Assembly: GCF_001294645.1 (NCBI RefSeq)
Contig: NZ_CP011868.1
Location: 4,960,001 to 5,024,000 of the forward strand
From: Pseudonocardia sp. HH130629-09
GTDB lineage: Bacteria; Actinomycetota; Actinomycetes; Mycobacteriales; Pseudonocardiaceae
Length of the DNA stretch: 64,000 nucleotides
Direction of reading: 5' to 3'
Shown here: in pieces, positions 43,077 through 52,026 of the stretch
Position numbering within the stretch: the first letter of the stretch is position 1
Layout: the number at the start of each line of letters is the position of its first letter
The notes under the pieces: model-generated
Database searches by the model: none
What the model was told of the DNA's origin: nothing
The model's input: only the letters and a program-made list of their open reading frames with translations
Program-made: the position numbers and the translations under genes

Positions 43077-43143
43077 CGCTCCTCCGTCGGGGGTGATCAC
43101 TGCGGTCCGGCGGAGAGTATCCGAATCGTCCCGAGACGAAAGA

Positions 43144-43174
43144 CGGCCGCCCGTCCCGATGGGACGAGCGGCCG
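43144..43174 (-). terminator. Terminator after hppA
   Basis: Stem CGGCCGCcCGTCCC / GGGACGaGCGGCCG with a 3-nt loop and one mismatch, 23 bp downstream of the hppA stop. Confidence 0.75.
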
Positions 43175-43196
43175 CCGTGGTCCTGCGAGGTGTCGG

Positions 43197-45500
43197 CTAA
43201 CCGACCGAGCTCTCGGCCGGGGTGTCGGTGATCGCCGAGGTGCGGCGCTTCGAGACCACCACCGCGGCCGCGATGATCACCACCGCGACGATCGCGATGA
43301 GCACTCGGATCACCGGGTTGGCGTCCGGGGTGGACAGCACCACGACCGCGGGGGCGATCAGCACCGAGACCAGGTTCATGACCTTGATCAGCGGGTTGAT
43401 CGCGGGACCCGCGGTGTCCTTGAACGGGTCGCCGACGGTGTCGCCGATGATCGTCGCCTCGTGGGCGTCGGAGCCCTTGCCGCCGTGGTTGCCGTCCTCG
43501 ACGAGCTTCTTGGCGTTGTCCCAGGCACCGCCCGAGTTGGCCAGGAAGATCGCCATCAGGACGCCGGTCGCGATGGCACCTGCCAGGTAGCCGGCCAGCG
43601 GGCCGACGCCGAGACCGAACCCGACCGCGATCGGGGCGAAGATGGCGAGCAGGCCGGGGGTGGCCAGCTCGCGCAGCGAGTCCCGGGTGCAGATGTCGAC
43701 GACGCGGCCGTACTCCGGGCGCTCGGTCCGGTCCATGATCCCGGGGTGCTCGCGGAACTGGCGGCGCACCTCGTAGACGACGGCGCCCGCGGCGCGGGTC
43801 ACCGCGTTGACCGCGAGGCCGGAGAACATGAAGACCACCGAGGCGCCGATGATCACGCCGACCAGGGTGTTCGGGCTGAACACCTCGTAGGCGAACGCGG
43901 TCCCGGCGTCCTGCGCGGCGATGTTCACCCCGGCCAGCGCCTGGCTGATCGCGTCGCGGTAGGAGCCGAACAGCGCCGTCGCCGCGAGCACCGCGGTGGC
44001 GATCGCGATGCCCTTGGTGATCGCCTTGGTGGTGTTCCCGACCGCGTCGAGCTCGGTGAGGATGTCGACGCCGTCGCCCTCGACGTCGCCGGACATCTCC
44101 GCGATGCCCTGCGCGTTGTCCGAGACCGGGCCGAAGGTGTCCATCGCCACGATGACGCCGACCGTCGTCAGCAGGCCGGTACCGGCCAGTGCGACCGCGA
44201 ACAGCGACACGACGATCGAGCCGGACAGCAGGAACGCGCCGTAGACGGCCGCGGAGATGACGAGCGCGGTGTAGACGGCGGACTCGAAGCCGATCGAGAT
44301 GCCGGACAGGATCACGGTGGCCGCACCGGTCAGTGACGACTCGCCGACGTCCTTGACCGGACGGTCCTCGGTGCCGGTGTAGTAGCCGGTCAGCTTGAGG
44401 ATGACCGCGGCCAGCACGATCCCGATGACCACGGCGACCGAGGCGATCAGGCGCGGGTCGCCCGCGAGCCCGACGACGCTGGTGTCGGTCGGGTTCAGCA
44501 GCTCGCCGAAGGTGCTCGGGAGGTAGACGTAGGCGGCGATGATCGACAGCACGCCGGCGAACAGCGCCGAGAGGTAGAAGCTGCGGTTGATCGCCCGCAG
44601 GGTGTTCTCCCCGGCGCGGGCCTTGGTCAGGTAGACGCCCAGGATCGCGGTGATCACGCCGATCGCCGGGACGATCAGCGGGAACAGCAGGCCCTGCAGG
44701 CCGAACGCCGCCGTGCCGAGGATCAGTGCGGCGACCAGCGTCACCGCGTAGGACTCGAACAGGTCGGCGGCCATGCCGGCGCAGTCACCGACGTTGTCGC
44801 CCACGTTGTCGGCGATGGTGGCCGCGTTGCGGGGGTCGTCCTCGGGGATGCCCTGCTCGACCTTGCCGACCAGGTCGGCGCCGACGTCGGCGGCCTTGGT
44901 GAAGATGCCGCCGCCGACCCGCATGAACATCGCGAGCAGTGCCGCGCCGAAGCCGAAGCCCTCCAGGACGCGGGGCGCCTGGCCGGCATAGACGAGCACG
45001 ACGATCGCGGCCCCGAACAGGCCGAGGCCGACGGTGAACATGCCGACGACGCCGCCGGTGCGGAACGCGATGCGGGTCGCCTTCTCACGGCCGCCCGGCT
45101 CGCGGGAGGCCGCGGCGACGCGGATGTTCGCGCGGGTGGCGAGCCACATGCCCAGGTAGCCGATGATCGCGGAGAAGACCGCGCCGACGACGAAGAAGAT
45201 CGATCGTCCGATGCGTTCACCGAGATCCTCGGCGGGGAGCGCGAAGAGCAGAACGAACACGATCGCGGCGAAGATCGCGAGCGTGCGGAACTGGCGGTTG
45301 AGGTACGCCGTGGCGCCCTCCTGGACCGCGCGGCCGATCTCCTGCATGTTCGGGGTGCCCTCGCCGTAGGAGAGCACCTCCCGCAGCAGTAGACCGCCGA
45401 CGACCAGGGCGACGAGGGCGACCACCGCGACCACACCGACGATGGTGAGGTCTCCCGCGCCGAGCTCGAGGCCCTGGGCGAGGTAGGTGGGCTGGGACAT
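43197..45500 (-). CDS. hppA: K+-independent H+-translocating pyrophosphatase
   Basis: 767 residues from ATG 45500. An integral membrane enzyme with about 16 helices that couples pyrophosphate hydrolysis to proton export. Signatures are VGADLVGKVEQGIPEDDPRN (substrate-binding DVGADLVGK), DNVGDNVGDCAGMAADLFES, and HEATIIGDTVGDPFKDTAGP near the C-terminus. In the diagnostic GNTT(A/K)A position the sequence is GNTTKA, which marks the K+-independent subclass. The longer open frame upstream is non-coding leader. A terminator hairpin follows. Confidence 0.97.
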   Translation of the reverse strand: MSQPTYLAQGLELGAGDLTIVGVVAVVALVALVVGGLLLREVLSYGEGTPNMQEIGRAVQEGATAYLNRQFRTLAIFAAIVFVLLFALPAEDLGERIGRSIFFVVGAVFSAIIGYLGMWLATRANIRVAAASREPGGREKATRIAFRTGGVVGMFTVGLGLFGAAIVVLVYAGQAPRVLEGFGFGAALLAMFMRVGGGIFTKAADVGADLVGKVEQGIPEDDPRNAATIADNVGDNVGDCAGMAADLFESYAVTLVAALILGTAAFGLQGLLFPLIVPAIGVITAILGVYLTKARAGENTLRAINRSFYLSALFAGVLSIIAAYVYLPSTFGELLNPTDTSVVGLAGDPRLIASVAVVIGIVLAAVILKLTGYYTGTEDRPVKDVGESSLTGAATVILSGISIGFESAVYTALVISAAVYGAFLLSGSIVVSLFAVALAGTGLLTTVGVIVAMDTFGPVSDNAQGIAEMSGDVEGDGVDILTELDAVGNTTKAITKGIAIATAVLAATALFGSYRDAISQALAGVNIAAQDAGTAFAYEVFSPNTLVGVIIGASVVFMFSGLAVNAVTRAAGAVVYEVRRQFREHPGIMDRTERPEYGRVVDICTRDSLRELATPGLLAIFAPIAVGFGLGVGPLAGYLAGAIATGVLMAIFLANSGGAWDNAKKLVEDGNHGGKGSDAHEATIIGDTVGDPFKDTAGPAINPLIKVMNLVSVLIAPAVVVLSTPDANPVIRVLIAIVAVVIIAAAVVVSKRRTSAITDTPAESSVG

Positions 45501-45868
45501 CCGTGTCCTCCCGGTGGAAAGGATCCGGCCGGCGAGGTCCCCGGCGGCCGGGTCGGGGTCACTGTGACGCGACCCGGCCGGGCGGCGACGACCTCGTCGG
45601 CGTCGACTGGGCCCGGGCGGCGTCCACCGGTGACCGGGCTGGTGCAGTCTATGAGTGTGGGACATCCCTCAGTGCGATTGGGATCACAAGACGTAACGAA
45701 CTGGCAAAAGTGATCAATCCCACACGATGTCGCGATGCAATCCGGGAACCCGCAGATCACCTGCGACGCAACCGCTTCTGTCATCCGCCCGTCCCGCGCC
45801 CGTCGGCCGGGGGCGGACACCGGGAGCGACCGCGGATCGTTCGAACATCTGTGCCATCGTGGTCGGTC
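45501..45868. promoter_or_regulatory. Divergent promoter region between hppA and the helicase
   Basis: About 370 bases with no gene. The stretch 45670-45730 is relatively AT-rich and contains an imperfect dyad (GATTGGGATCAC ... GTGATCAATCCCAC). A palindromic TTCGAA lies near 45840. Confidence 0.5.
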
Positions 45869-48469
45869 GTGGGAGCGACGGCGGACAGCACGCAGGGCCC
45901 GGACGGGTCGCAGCGCGGGATGGAGCTGCTGCGCCGAGTGCTGGCGGGCTCGGGCCTCGACCCGGCTCGTGCCGACGCCACGTGGACGTCCGGTCCGGCG
46001 GAGGCGGTCCAGCTGAGGCCGGGACCGGGCGCCGGGGCGTTCGCGGCACAGGACGGGTTCGACGGTCCGGACGGAGCGCGCGGCGCCGGGAGGCCGACCG
46101 ACTCCGACGGCTCTGCCGGCTCCCGCGATCCTGCCGGTTTCAGCAGTCCTCCCGGCTTTCATGGTGTCGACGGGGACGACCCGGTCGGCGCCGTCGACGA
46201 CCCGTTGCGGCACGTCGTGCGGATTCCGGCACGGCCCGGCCGCCAGGTCGACTGGCCGGGCTGGACACCCGAACCGCTGCGCACGGCCTGGGCGGCCCGC
46301 GGCGTGACCCGCCCGTGGTCGCACCAGGCACACGGGGCGGAACTGGTGCACTCCGGCGCCGACGTCGTCGTCGCGACGGGGACGGCTTCGGGGAAGTCGC
46401 TGGTCTACCAGCTCCCGGTGCTCGCCGGGCTGGCCGAGGACCCGCGGGCCACGGCGCTGTACCTCGCCCCGACCAAGGCACTCGCAGCCGACCAGCTGCG
46501 GTCCCTCGACGGGCTCGCCCCGGACGGTGTCCGGCCCGCCGCCTTCGACGGTGACACCCCCATAGACCAGCGAGACTGGGTCCGCAGGCACTGCCGGTGG
46601 GTCTTCTCCAACCCGGACATGCTGCACCGGTCGCTCCTTCCCCGGCACGGGCGCTGGACGACCTTCCTCCGCCGGCTGCGCTACGTCGTGGTCGACGAGT
46701 GCCACACCTACCGCGGGGTGTTCGGTTCGCACGTGGCACTGCTGCTCCGGCGGCTGTTGCGCCTCGCCGCCCGCTACGGCGCACGCCCCACGATCGTGCT
46801 CGCCTCGGCGACGGTGGCCCGCCCGGAGGAGTTCGCGTCCCGGCTGACCGGCCGCGACGTCGTCGCCGTCACCGAGGACGGGTCCCCGCATGCCGGTCGC
46901 ACCGTCGCGTTCTGGGAGCCGCCGCTGCTCGCCGAGATCACCGGGGAGAACGGGGCGCCGGTCCGCCGCTCCGCCGGGGCCGAGGTCTCCCGGATGCTCG
47001 CCGACCTCGTCCTGGAGGACGCGCGGACCCTCGCCTTCGTCCGGTCCCGGCGGGCCGCCGAGCTCACCGCGCTCGGTGCGCAGCGCCAGGTCGCCGAGAT
47101 CGCTCCCGAGCTGGCCGCGCGGGTGGCCGCCTACCGCGGCGGCTACCTGCCGGAGGAGCGCCGTGCGCTGGAGGCCGACCTGATGTCGGGCAAGCTGATC
47201 GGGGTCGCGACCACCAACGCCCTCGAGCTCGGCGTCGACATCTCCGGGCTCGACGCGGTGGTGCAGGCCGGCTTCCCCGGAACCCGCGCGTCGTTCTGGC
47301 AGCAGGCCGGGCGTGCCGGGCGCGCCGCTGACGAGGCACTCGTCGTGCTCGTCGCCCGCGACGACCCGCTCGACACCTACCTCGTCCACCATCCGAGCTC
47401 GCTGGTCGGTGCGCCGGTCGAGAGCTGCGTGCTCAATCCGGTCAACCCGTACGTGCTCGCTCCGCAGCTGGCGTGCGCGGCCGCGGAGATGCCGCTGACC
47501 ACGGTCGACGTCGAGGAGACGTTCGGGGGAGCGCCCGCGGTGGAGGTCCTCGACGCCCTGGTCGAGGAGGGCGTGCTGCGCCGCCGACCGCACGGCTGGT
47601 TCTGGCCCGACACCGGCGACGCACCTGCCGCGCACGTCGACATCCGCGGCTCCGGACTCGGGCAGGTCGCCGTGGTCGAGGCGGCCACCGGGCGGATGCT
47701 CGGCACCGTCGACGGCGGCTCGGCCCCGGGCACGATCCACTCCGGTGCGGTGTACCTGCACCGTGGCGACAGCTTCGTCGTCGACGAGCTGGACCTCGAC
47801 GACGGCGTCGCGCTCGTCCACGCCGAGGCCCCGGACTGGCGCACCGAGGCCCAGTCGGTCTCCGACGTCGCCGTGCTCGAGGTACTGGAGCACCGCCGGT
47901 GCGGGCCGGTGCAGGTCTGCTTCGGCGCCACCACGGTGACCAGCCAGGTCGTCGCGTACCGCCGACGGACCCCGGACGGGACGGTGCTCGACCAGACGCC
48001 GCTGGACCTGCCGCCGCAGAGTCTGGACACCCGGTCGGTCTGGTACACGATCGACCCCGACGCGCTCGCCGACGCCGGCATCGACGAGGCACGTTTCCCC
48101 GGTGCCCTGCACGCCGCCGAGCACGCCGCGATCGGACTGCTCCCGCTGTTCGCGATCTGTGACCGCTGGGACATCGGTGGCCTGTCCACCGCGCTGCACC
48201 CCGACACCGGGCTCCCGACGGTGTTCGTGCACGACGGGCACCCCGGCGGCGCAGGGCTGGCCGAACGCGGCCACGAGGTGCTGGGGCGATGGCTGGCGGC
48301 GACCCGCGCGGCGGTCCGGGACTGCGAGTGCCGCACCGGATGCCCCTCGTGCGTGCAGTCCCCGAAGTGCGGCAACGGCAACAACCCGCTGGACAAGAGC
48401 GGGGCGGTGCAGGTGCTGGATCTGGTCCTGGCCGGGCTGGAAGGCGGGACCCCGACCGGGTCGCGGTGA
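45869..48469 (+). CDS. DEAD/DEAH-box helicase of the Lhr/YprA (Rv3649) type
   Basis: 866 residues from a GTG at 45869; the frame is open earlier and a later ATG at 45920 is possible. The first 90 residues are disordered. The helicase core has motif I VVVATGTASGKSLVYQLP, Ia YLAPTKALAADQL, II VVVDECHTYRGVFGSH (DECH), III LASATVARP, IV/V (ATTNALELGVDISGLDAVV) and VI (QQAGRAGRAADEAL). The C-terminus has the four-cysteine MrfA-type domain DCECRTGCPSCVQSPKCGNG. This is the YprA/MrfA family, linked to DNA repair. It neighbours the tad locus, as in mycobacteria. Confidence 0.93.
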   Translation: MGATADSTQGPDGSQRGMELLRRVLAGSGLDPARADATWTSGPAEAVQLRPGPGAGAFAAQDGFDGPDGARGAGRPTDSDGSAGSRDPAGFSSPPGFHGVDGDDPVGAVDDPLRHVVRIPARPGRQVDWPGWTPEPLRTAWAARGVTRPWSHQAHGAELVHSGADVVVATGTASGKSLVYQLPVLAGLAEDPRATALYLAPTKALAADQLRSLDGLAPDGVRPAAFDGDTPIDQRDWVRRHCRWVFSNPDMLHRSLLPRHGRWTTFLRRLRYVVVDECHTYRGVFGSHVALLLRRLLRLAARYGARPTIVLASATVARPEEFASRLTGRDVVAVTEDGSPHAGRTVAFWEPPLLAEITGENGAPVRRSAGAEVSRMLADLVLEDARTLAFVRSRRAAELTALGAQRQVAEIAPELAARVAAYRGGYLPEERRALEADLMSGKLIGVATTNALELGVDISGLDAVVQAGFPGTRASFWQQAGRAGRAADEALVVLVARDDPLDTYLVHHPSSLVGAPVESCVLNPVNPYVLAPQLACAAAEMPLTTVDVEETFGGAPAVEVLDALVEEGVLRRRPHGWFWPDTGDAPAAHVDIRGSGLGQVAVVEAATGRMLGTVDGGSAPGTIHSGAVYLHRGDSFVVDELDLDDGVALVHAEAPDWRTEAQSVSDVAVLEVLEHRRCGPVQVCFGATTVTSQVVAYRRRTPDGTVLDQTPLDLPPQSLDTRSVWYTIDPDALADAGIDEARFPGALHAAEHAAIGLLPLFAICDRWDIGGLSTALHPDTGLPTVFVHDGHPGGAGLAERGHEVLGRWLAATRAAVRDCECRTGCPSCVQSPKCGNGNNPLDKSGAVQVLDLVLAGLEGGTPTGSR

Positions 48470-48843
48470 CCGCGGGACCGGACAGGGTACCACCGGCCCG
48501 CCCGTCGGGGGCGGGGGCGGACCGGTGGCAACCACGTGCGACGACATCGGACGGGGGCGCCAGGGGCGCTCCGACGTCGTCGCTGTCTGGGGAGCGTGGT
48601 CTTCGTGGCGGGGGCGGACCGGACCCTGCCCGTCCTCGCGACTCCTAGTAGGCCCGAGTGTCGCGACAGTGACCAGATGTGGGCCGCGCAACGTCGGTGA
48701 TCGGTCACGCCCCCACGACGAAATGCCGTTGCGTTGGGACGTTCGTGGTAAGAAATCGTGATGACGGCGTGCTCCGGGCTTCGCCGTCCGTTCATCTGGA
48801 GGCGCCGACCGCTCACCGAGATCGTGATCACGTCCGGGCGTGT
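48470..48843. other. Intergenic stretch, no gene seen
   Basis: About 370 bases between the converging helicase and tadG-like genes. Long overlapping open frames here are compositional. I see no RNA gene. Confidence 0.5.
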
Positions 48844-49278
48844 TCACGACGGCTCTACGGCAGGAACCGAACCGTCCACGGGCCCGCTCGCCGGGCGCGT
48901 GCCCGCGTCGACGGGAGCCGGACCCGCGCGTGCCCTCGCCCGTGCGGGACCCCGGAGCGGGAGCAGCCCCGACCAGGCGACCTGGGTCTCGACCAGGGCG
49001 TCCCAGCCGTCGAGGCGGCAGGTCAGCAGCTCGGCGCCGTTGCGGCCGGCGAGGTCGGAGGCACGGGCTCAGGCGGCAGCGGTGCCGTCCACCGACTGTC
49101 CCGCGGCCGCGAGCGCGGACAGGTCTGCGGCGGCGGAGGCGACGTGCCGGGCGCGCGCCGCGGCGGCCAGGTCGACACCGACGGTGCCGATCAGGAGCAG
49201 CACCGCTGCGGCCGTCGCGGCCCAGACGGAGGCGACGCCCGCGTCGCCTCCGCGGCGTACCGGGACGTGCGGGCTCAT
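48844..49278 (-). pseudogene. TadE/TadG-like pilus protein (Rv3654c type) with a nonsense codon
   Basis: An open frame of 145 codons interrupted by one TGA at 49069-49071. The first 69 residues (MSPHVPVRRGGDAGVASVWA, ATAAAVLLLIGTVGVDLAAA, ARARHVASAAADLSALAAAG) are the membrane-anchored N-terminus of the Rv3654c-like, TadG-related family. After the stop the same frame continues with family-typical sequence (ARASDLAGRNGAELLTCRLD, GWDALVETQVAW). A single CGA to TGA change would explain it. It overlaps the tadE stop region by 4 bp, as expected for the operon. Confidence 0.85.
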
Positions 49279-49841
49279 GGCGCGCCACCGGGCTGCGCCG
49301 GCGCCGACCCGGAACGGACCGCGCCTGCCGTGACGCCGGGTTCGACAGCGGCGGTCGCGGCGCCGCTGATCGTGACCGGGAGCAGCCCGACCGGCCGGAC
49401 CCGCACCGTCACGACGACGAGATCGCCGTCGACGCGGAGCTCGGGCTGGGCCCCGGCCGGCGCGAGCTGCGCTGCCGCGGCCCGACCCCGCTCGGTGTCA
49501 CCGCGCGCAGCCTGGCGGGCCAGTTCGAGAGCGGCGTCGGTGCAGCGGACCCCGGCCGCCACCGCGGCGACGGCTCCGACCGCCGCCGCAGTCACCGCGA
49601 CCAAGGTGCCGAGCGCCAGCGCCGCCTCGACGGTGACCGCGCCGCGGTCGTCCGCCAGCCAGGACGGCGGGCCGCTCGTGGGGCCGACGGCGGCACCACG
49701 GCGGGTGGCGCGGCCGCGGACACGGCGGCCACCGTGTCCGCGGCCGTGCCGGTCGTGCCGGTCGTGCCGGTCCGCCCGGTCGGGCCGATCGGGTCGGCTC
49801 GGGCTGTCGCGGCCGTTGTCAGAGCGTCGTGGACAGTGCAC
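49275..49841 (-). CDS. TadE-family pilus protein
   Basis: 188 residues if started at the in-frame GTG at 49841; the true start is uncertain, as the first 60 codons are low-complexity and include a triplicated CCGGTCGTG-type repeat. The recognisable part begins DDRGAVTVEAALALGTLVAV with the type-IV-pilin-like cleavage-and-helix pattern (G..TVE..L), a membrane helix (TAAAVGAVAAVAAGV) and a short extracellular domain (ALELARQAARGDTERGRAAA... DGDLVVVTVRVRP). It is a minor pilin of the Tad apparatus (Rv3655c type). The frame is open, but the operon upstream of it is destroyed. Confidence 0.75.
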   Translation of the reverse strand: MHCPRRSDNGRDSPSRPDRPDRADRHDRHDRHGRGHGGRRVRGRATRRGAAVGPTSGPPSWLADDRGAVTVEAALALGTLVAVTAAAVGAVAAVAAGVRCTDAALELARQAARGDTERGRAAAAQLAPAGAQPELRVDGDLVVVTVRVRPVGLLPVTISGAATAAVEPGVTAGAVRSGSAPAQPGGAP

Positions 49842-49947
49842 GTTGCACGATCCCGGTGAGGGCGGCGAGGACGTCTCCGCCGCTGACGATCGCGTAGAGG
49901 AGCGCGGCGAAGGCCGCGGCGGCGACGGTGCCGACGGCGTATTCCAC
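49819..49947 (-). pseudogene. 3' part of the DUF4244 pilin-like gene
   Basis: Codes VEYAVGTVAAAAFAALLYAI, VSGGDVLAALTGIVQRALST, TL and a stop: the hydrophobic pilin-like helix and C-terminus of DUF4244. It is in frame with the rep gene upstream because of element integration. The matching 5' part is at 20785-20880. Confidence 0.88.
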
Positions 49948-50994
49948 TCCCGCTTGGACATCCCCGCGCGAGACCAGCCGGAACCCCAACCCGCGGGACC
50001 GCATCCACCTCACGCCCTGCTCGACCCCGCCGATCTCCACAGCGTCCAGAAGGTCCGCGACGTCGTGCCGCATCCGCTCCCAGGACTCCCGGGGGATGGT
50101 CAGCAGATCGTCCCCACCCTTGTCCTCGGAGGCGATGTCGTCGTCGGACTTCTCGGCCCCGGCCAGGGCCCGCAGAGAGCGGGACCAGGTGAGCTGCCTA
50201 CGCCCGTGGGAGACCTGCTCCCAGGTGAACCATAGGTCCAGGTCATCGGCCAGACCGGTCGCCAGAGCGTCCCGCAGGATCGCGAACGGAGACCTGTTCC
50301 CGGTCTTCCGACCATCCTTGGTCGACGGACTGGTGATCTCAGCAGTGATCTTGGAGATGTAGTCGGAGACCTGTTCGATGCTCTCGCCGGTCATCCGGAC
50401 CGGCCGGACGTCCAACCCGCCTTTGTCCGCCACGGCAGAGAAGCCCTTACCGCTCAGAGATCGTTCCCACCGGGCGAACATCCGGTCTCCCATTGCCCAC
50501 ATCATCTCCGGGCTAGTGGGGCCGTCCAGAGCCACCACGGAGTGAACGTGGACGTGCCAGCCCTTGGCCCCGTGGGTGACCTCGACGGTCCGGACCCACC
50601 CGACAACCCCGAACGTCTTCTGGTCTCGGGTCCAACCCGAACCGGACGTGACTGCCGTCCAGGCAGCCGACAACGCGTCCCACAGATCGGCCAGCCGGTG
50701 ACCCCGGTCGTGCCTCATGGTCAGCGTCACGAGAGCCGCCGAGCCGCCGTCAGCAGCTACACGGGTCAGAGCCCGAGCAACCTCCGCAGAGCGCTCAGCA
50801 CCGATCTTCCGAGCACACACAGGACAGGACCACGGCGAACCGCACGACTGGAGTCCTGACAGACCAGCACGCGGACCATCCGCTGTCTGGGACACCCGGA
50901 CGATCGCACCACCCGACGACGTGTGAGCCACCCGGCCGCAGTTCCGGAGACGCTTCAGACCGGTGAACTCCCACAGCCGGGAACGCCATGCCAT
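49819..50994 (-). CDS. Rolling-circle replication initiator (AICE Rep) fused to the DUF4244 tail
   Basis: 391 residues from the ATG at 50994; a TTG-started frame reaches 51063 and includes part of the upstream repeat. Zinc-finger-like CGSPWSCPVCARKIG is followed by the HUH metal motif (GWHVHVHSVVAL, His147/149/151) and a catalytic-Tyr region (VSDYISKIT, Tyr212), as in Rep proteins of actinomycete rolling-circle plasmids and AICEs. The Rep sequence ends about residue 349 (SRGDVQAG); residues 350-391 are the DUF4244 pilin-like tail. In the excised element the gene would end VEYSADR, using the tail found at 20785-20799. Whether the fusion still initiates replication is unknown. Confidence 0.85.
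   Translation of the reverse strand: MAWRSRLWEFTGLKRLRNCGRVAHTSSGGAIVRVSQTADGPRAGLSGLQSCGSPWSCPVCARKIGAERSAEVARALTRVAADGGSAALVTLTMRHDRGHRLADLWDALSAAWTAVTSGSGWTRDQKTFGVVGWVRTVEVTHGAKGWHVHVHSVVALDGPTSPEMMWAMGDRMFARWERSLSGKGFSAVADKGGLDVRPVRMTGESIEQVSDYISKITAEITSPSTKDGRKTGNRSPFAILRDALATGLADDLDLWFTWEQVSHGRRQLTWSRSLRALAGAEKSDDDIASEDKGGDDLLTIPRESWERMRHDVADLLDAVEIGGVEQGVRWMRSRGLGFRLVSRGDVQAGVEYAVGTVAAAAFAALLYAIVSGGDVLAALTGIVQRALSTTL
49939..49947 (-). other. Junction of the serine-integrase element (att site, tadE side)
   Basis: Minus strand GTGGAATAC from rep (Val-Glu-Tyr) followed by GCCGTCGGC of DUF4244. It pairs with the junction at 20797-20808. Confidence 0.75.
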
Positions 50995-51410
50995 CACTTC
51001 CCGACGACGATCTCTCCGACGGGTCTCCGGCCCGGCGGAAGACTTGCCCGCAATGGTTACCAATGGTTACCAAGCGGCCGCCTCCGGCGGCCGGGGCCCG
51101 CCCCTCGGGCCTCCGGCCCGGGGCGGTCCCGCCGACCAGGGCGGTCACCGGTCACCTCCGGCGATGGTCGTCCGGGACGTGCCTCCAGCGGGACCTCCGG
51201 TCAGGGCCTCGGCTCGGGCCAGGGTGGCAACCCCGACCCGCACTACGGCATCCACAGGACCGCACGGCCGCCGCAGGACCCGCAAGCCTGCGGAGGTCGG
51301 CCGCCGGTCAGGGACAAAGGTTGCGGGCCCTACGACGACCGTGCACGCGCTACGCGTGCCGAAGTGAGGGCCAGGGTCGCGGGGGGTAGCTTCCGCAGAG
51401 CGATTCCCGT
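50995..51410. other. Upstream region of rep: tandem repeat and GC hairpins
   Basis: No gene between the ftsK fragment and rep. It contains CAATGGTTAC repeated in tandem (51051-51073), then a 60-bp run of nested GC inverted repeats (51074-51135, GGCCGCCTCCGGCGGCC and CCGGGGCGG-type). These could be the rep operator and a terminator or single-strand origin. Confidence 0.55.
51051..51073 (+). repeat. Tandem 10-bp repeat upstream of rep
   Basis: CAATGGTTAC occurs twice in perfect tandem with a third partial unit, 57-79 bp upstream of the rep ATG. A likely binding site for autoregulation or an iteron pair. Confidence 0.6.
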
Positions 51411-51933
51411 TCACGCGGCACTGCCGATCCGGGAGACGTACTCGCCGTACCCGCCGATCCACGGTGCCCGTACCCGGGTCAGGGGACGGCCGGGGGAGGA
51501 CACGAGAGCGATGCCAGGAAGGGCGGATGCGTGTGCAGCCGCTGTGTCCTGGTCGGTGTCGGGGTGCAGGAGCTTGACCGCGTCGTGGTTGTCCACCCGG
51601 AAGCTCAGGCGGGTAGAGCACTGCCCGCGCTCGGTGGACCCGATCACGGACGCCTCGGCGCGCTGGGCAACGAGTACGACCCGGACACCGGCTTTCCGGC
51701 CCTCGGCGAGTAGCCGGGCCACGTACCCACGGACTCGCTTGCCGATCTTGGTGTCGGCAGCGTCCAGGTAGCGCAGCAGACCGGGGTATTCCTCCAGGAC
51801 CACGAACAGGAGTCCGTCAGCGTCGGGGAGGCAGTCCCGGTCTCGGGGGATTGATGAGATCCGCTTGTCCATGTCGTCGACCAGGCGGCCGACGTGCTCG
51901 GCGATCACGCCGGGGTCCCCGAGTCCGAGCATG
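51411..51933 (-). pseudogene. C-terminal part of an AICE FtsK/TraB-like DNA translocase
   Basis: About 174 residues beginning at the partial MITE: MLGLGDPGVIAEHVGRLVDD, LLFVVLEEYPGLLRYLDAAD (Walker B-like, Glu-Glu), VRGYVARLLAEGRKAGVRVV, LVAQRAEASVIGSTERGQCS (sensor-like), SFRVDNHDAVKLLHPD, then the C-terminus VRAPWIGGYGEYVSRIGSAA. This is the distal half of the RecA-like motor of actinomycete FtsK-type transfer proteins. The N-terminal half, with Walker A, is missing; a 5' fragment at 30289-30441 may be from the same gene. It is followed on the same strand by rep. Confidence 0.85.
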
Positions 51934-51962
51934 GAGCCTTTTTCAACCTGACCAGCGAGCTT
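51934..51962 (+). mobile_element. Truncated MITE (left 29 bp)
   Basis: Begins GAGCCTTTTTCAACCTGACC and stops at AGCGAGCTT, where IS21 copy 2 begins. The flank on the ftsK side is ATG. The right part of this MITE is not next to the far end of the IS21. Confidence 0.9.
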
Positions 51963-52026
51963 TGTCAACGGATCCTGAAGACTGACCCTCCTGGGGATCG
52001 GCAAGTTTGACCCCTCGGTTGGTCTG

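Noticed and set aside
45838..45850. LexA box upstream of the helicase
   Set aside because: Only a TTCGAA half-site is present; the second half of the SOS box is missing.
44741..49288. 1515-codon open frame on the minus strand
   Set aside because: Antisense to the helicase and running into hppA in another frame; composition is Arg/Gly/Pro-rich without motifs. A typical high-GC shadow frame.
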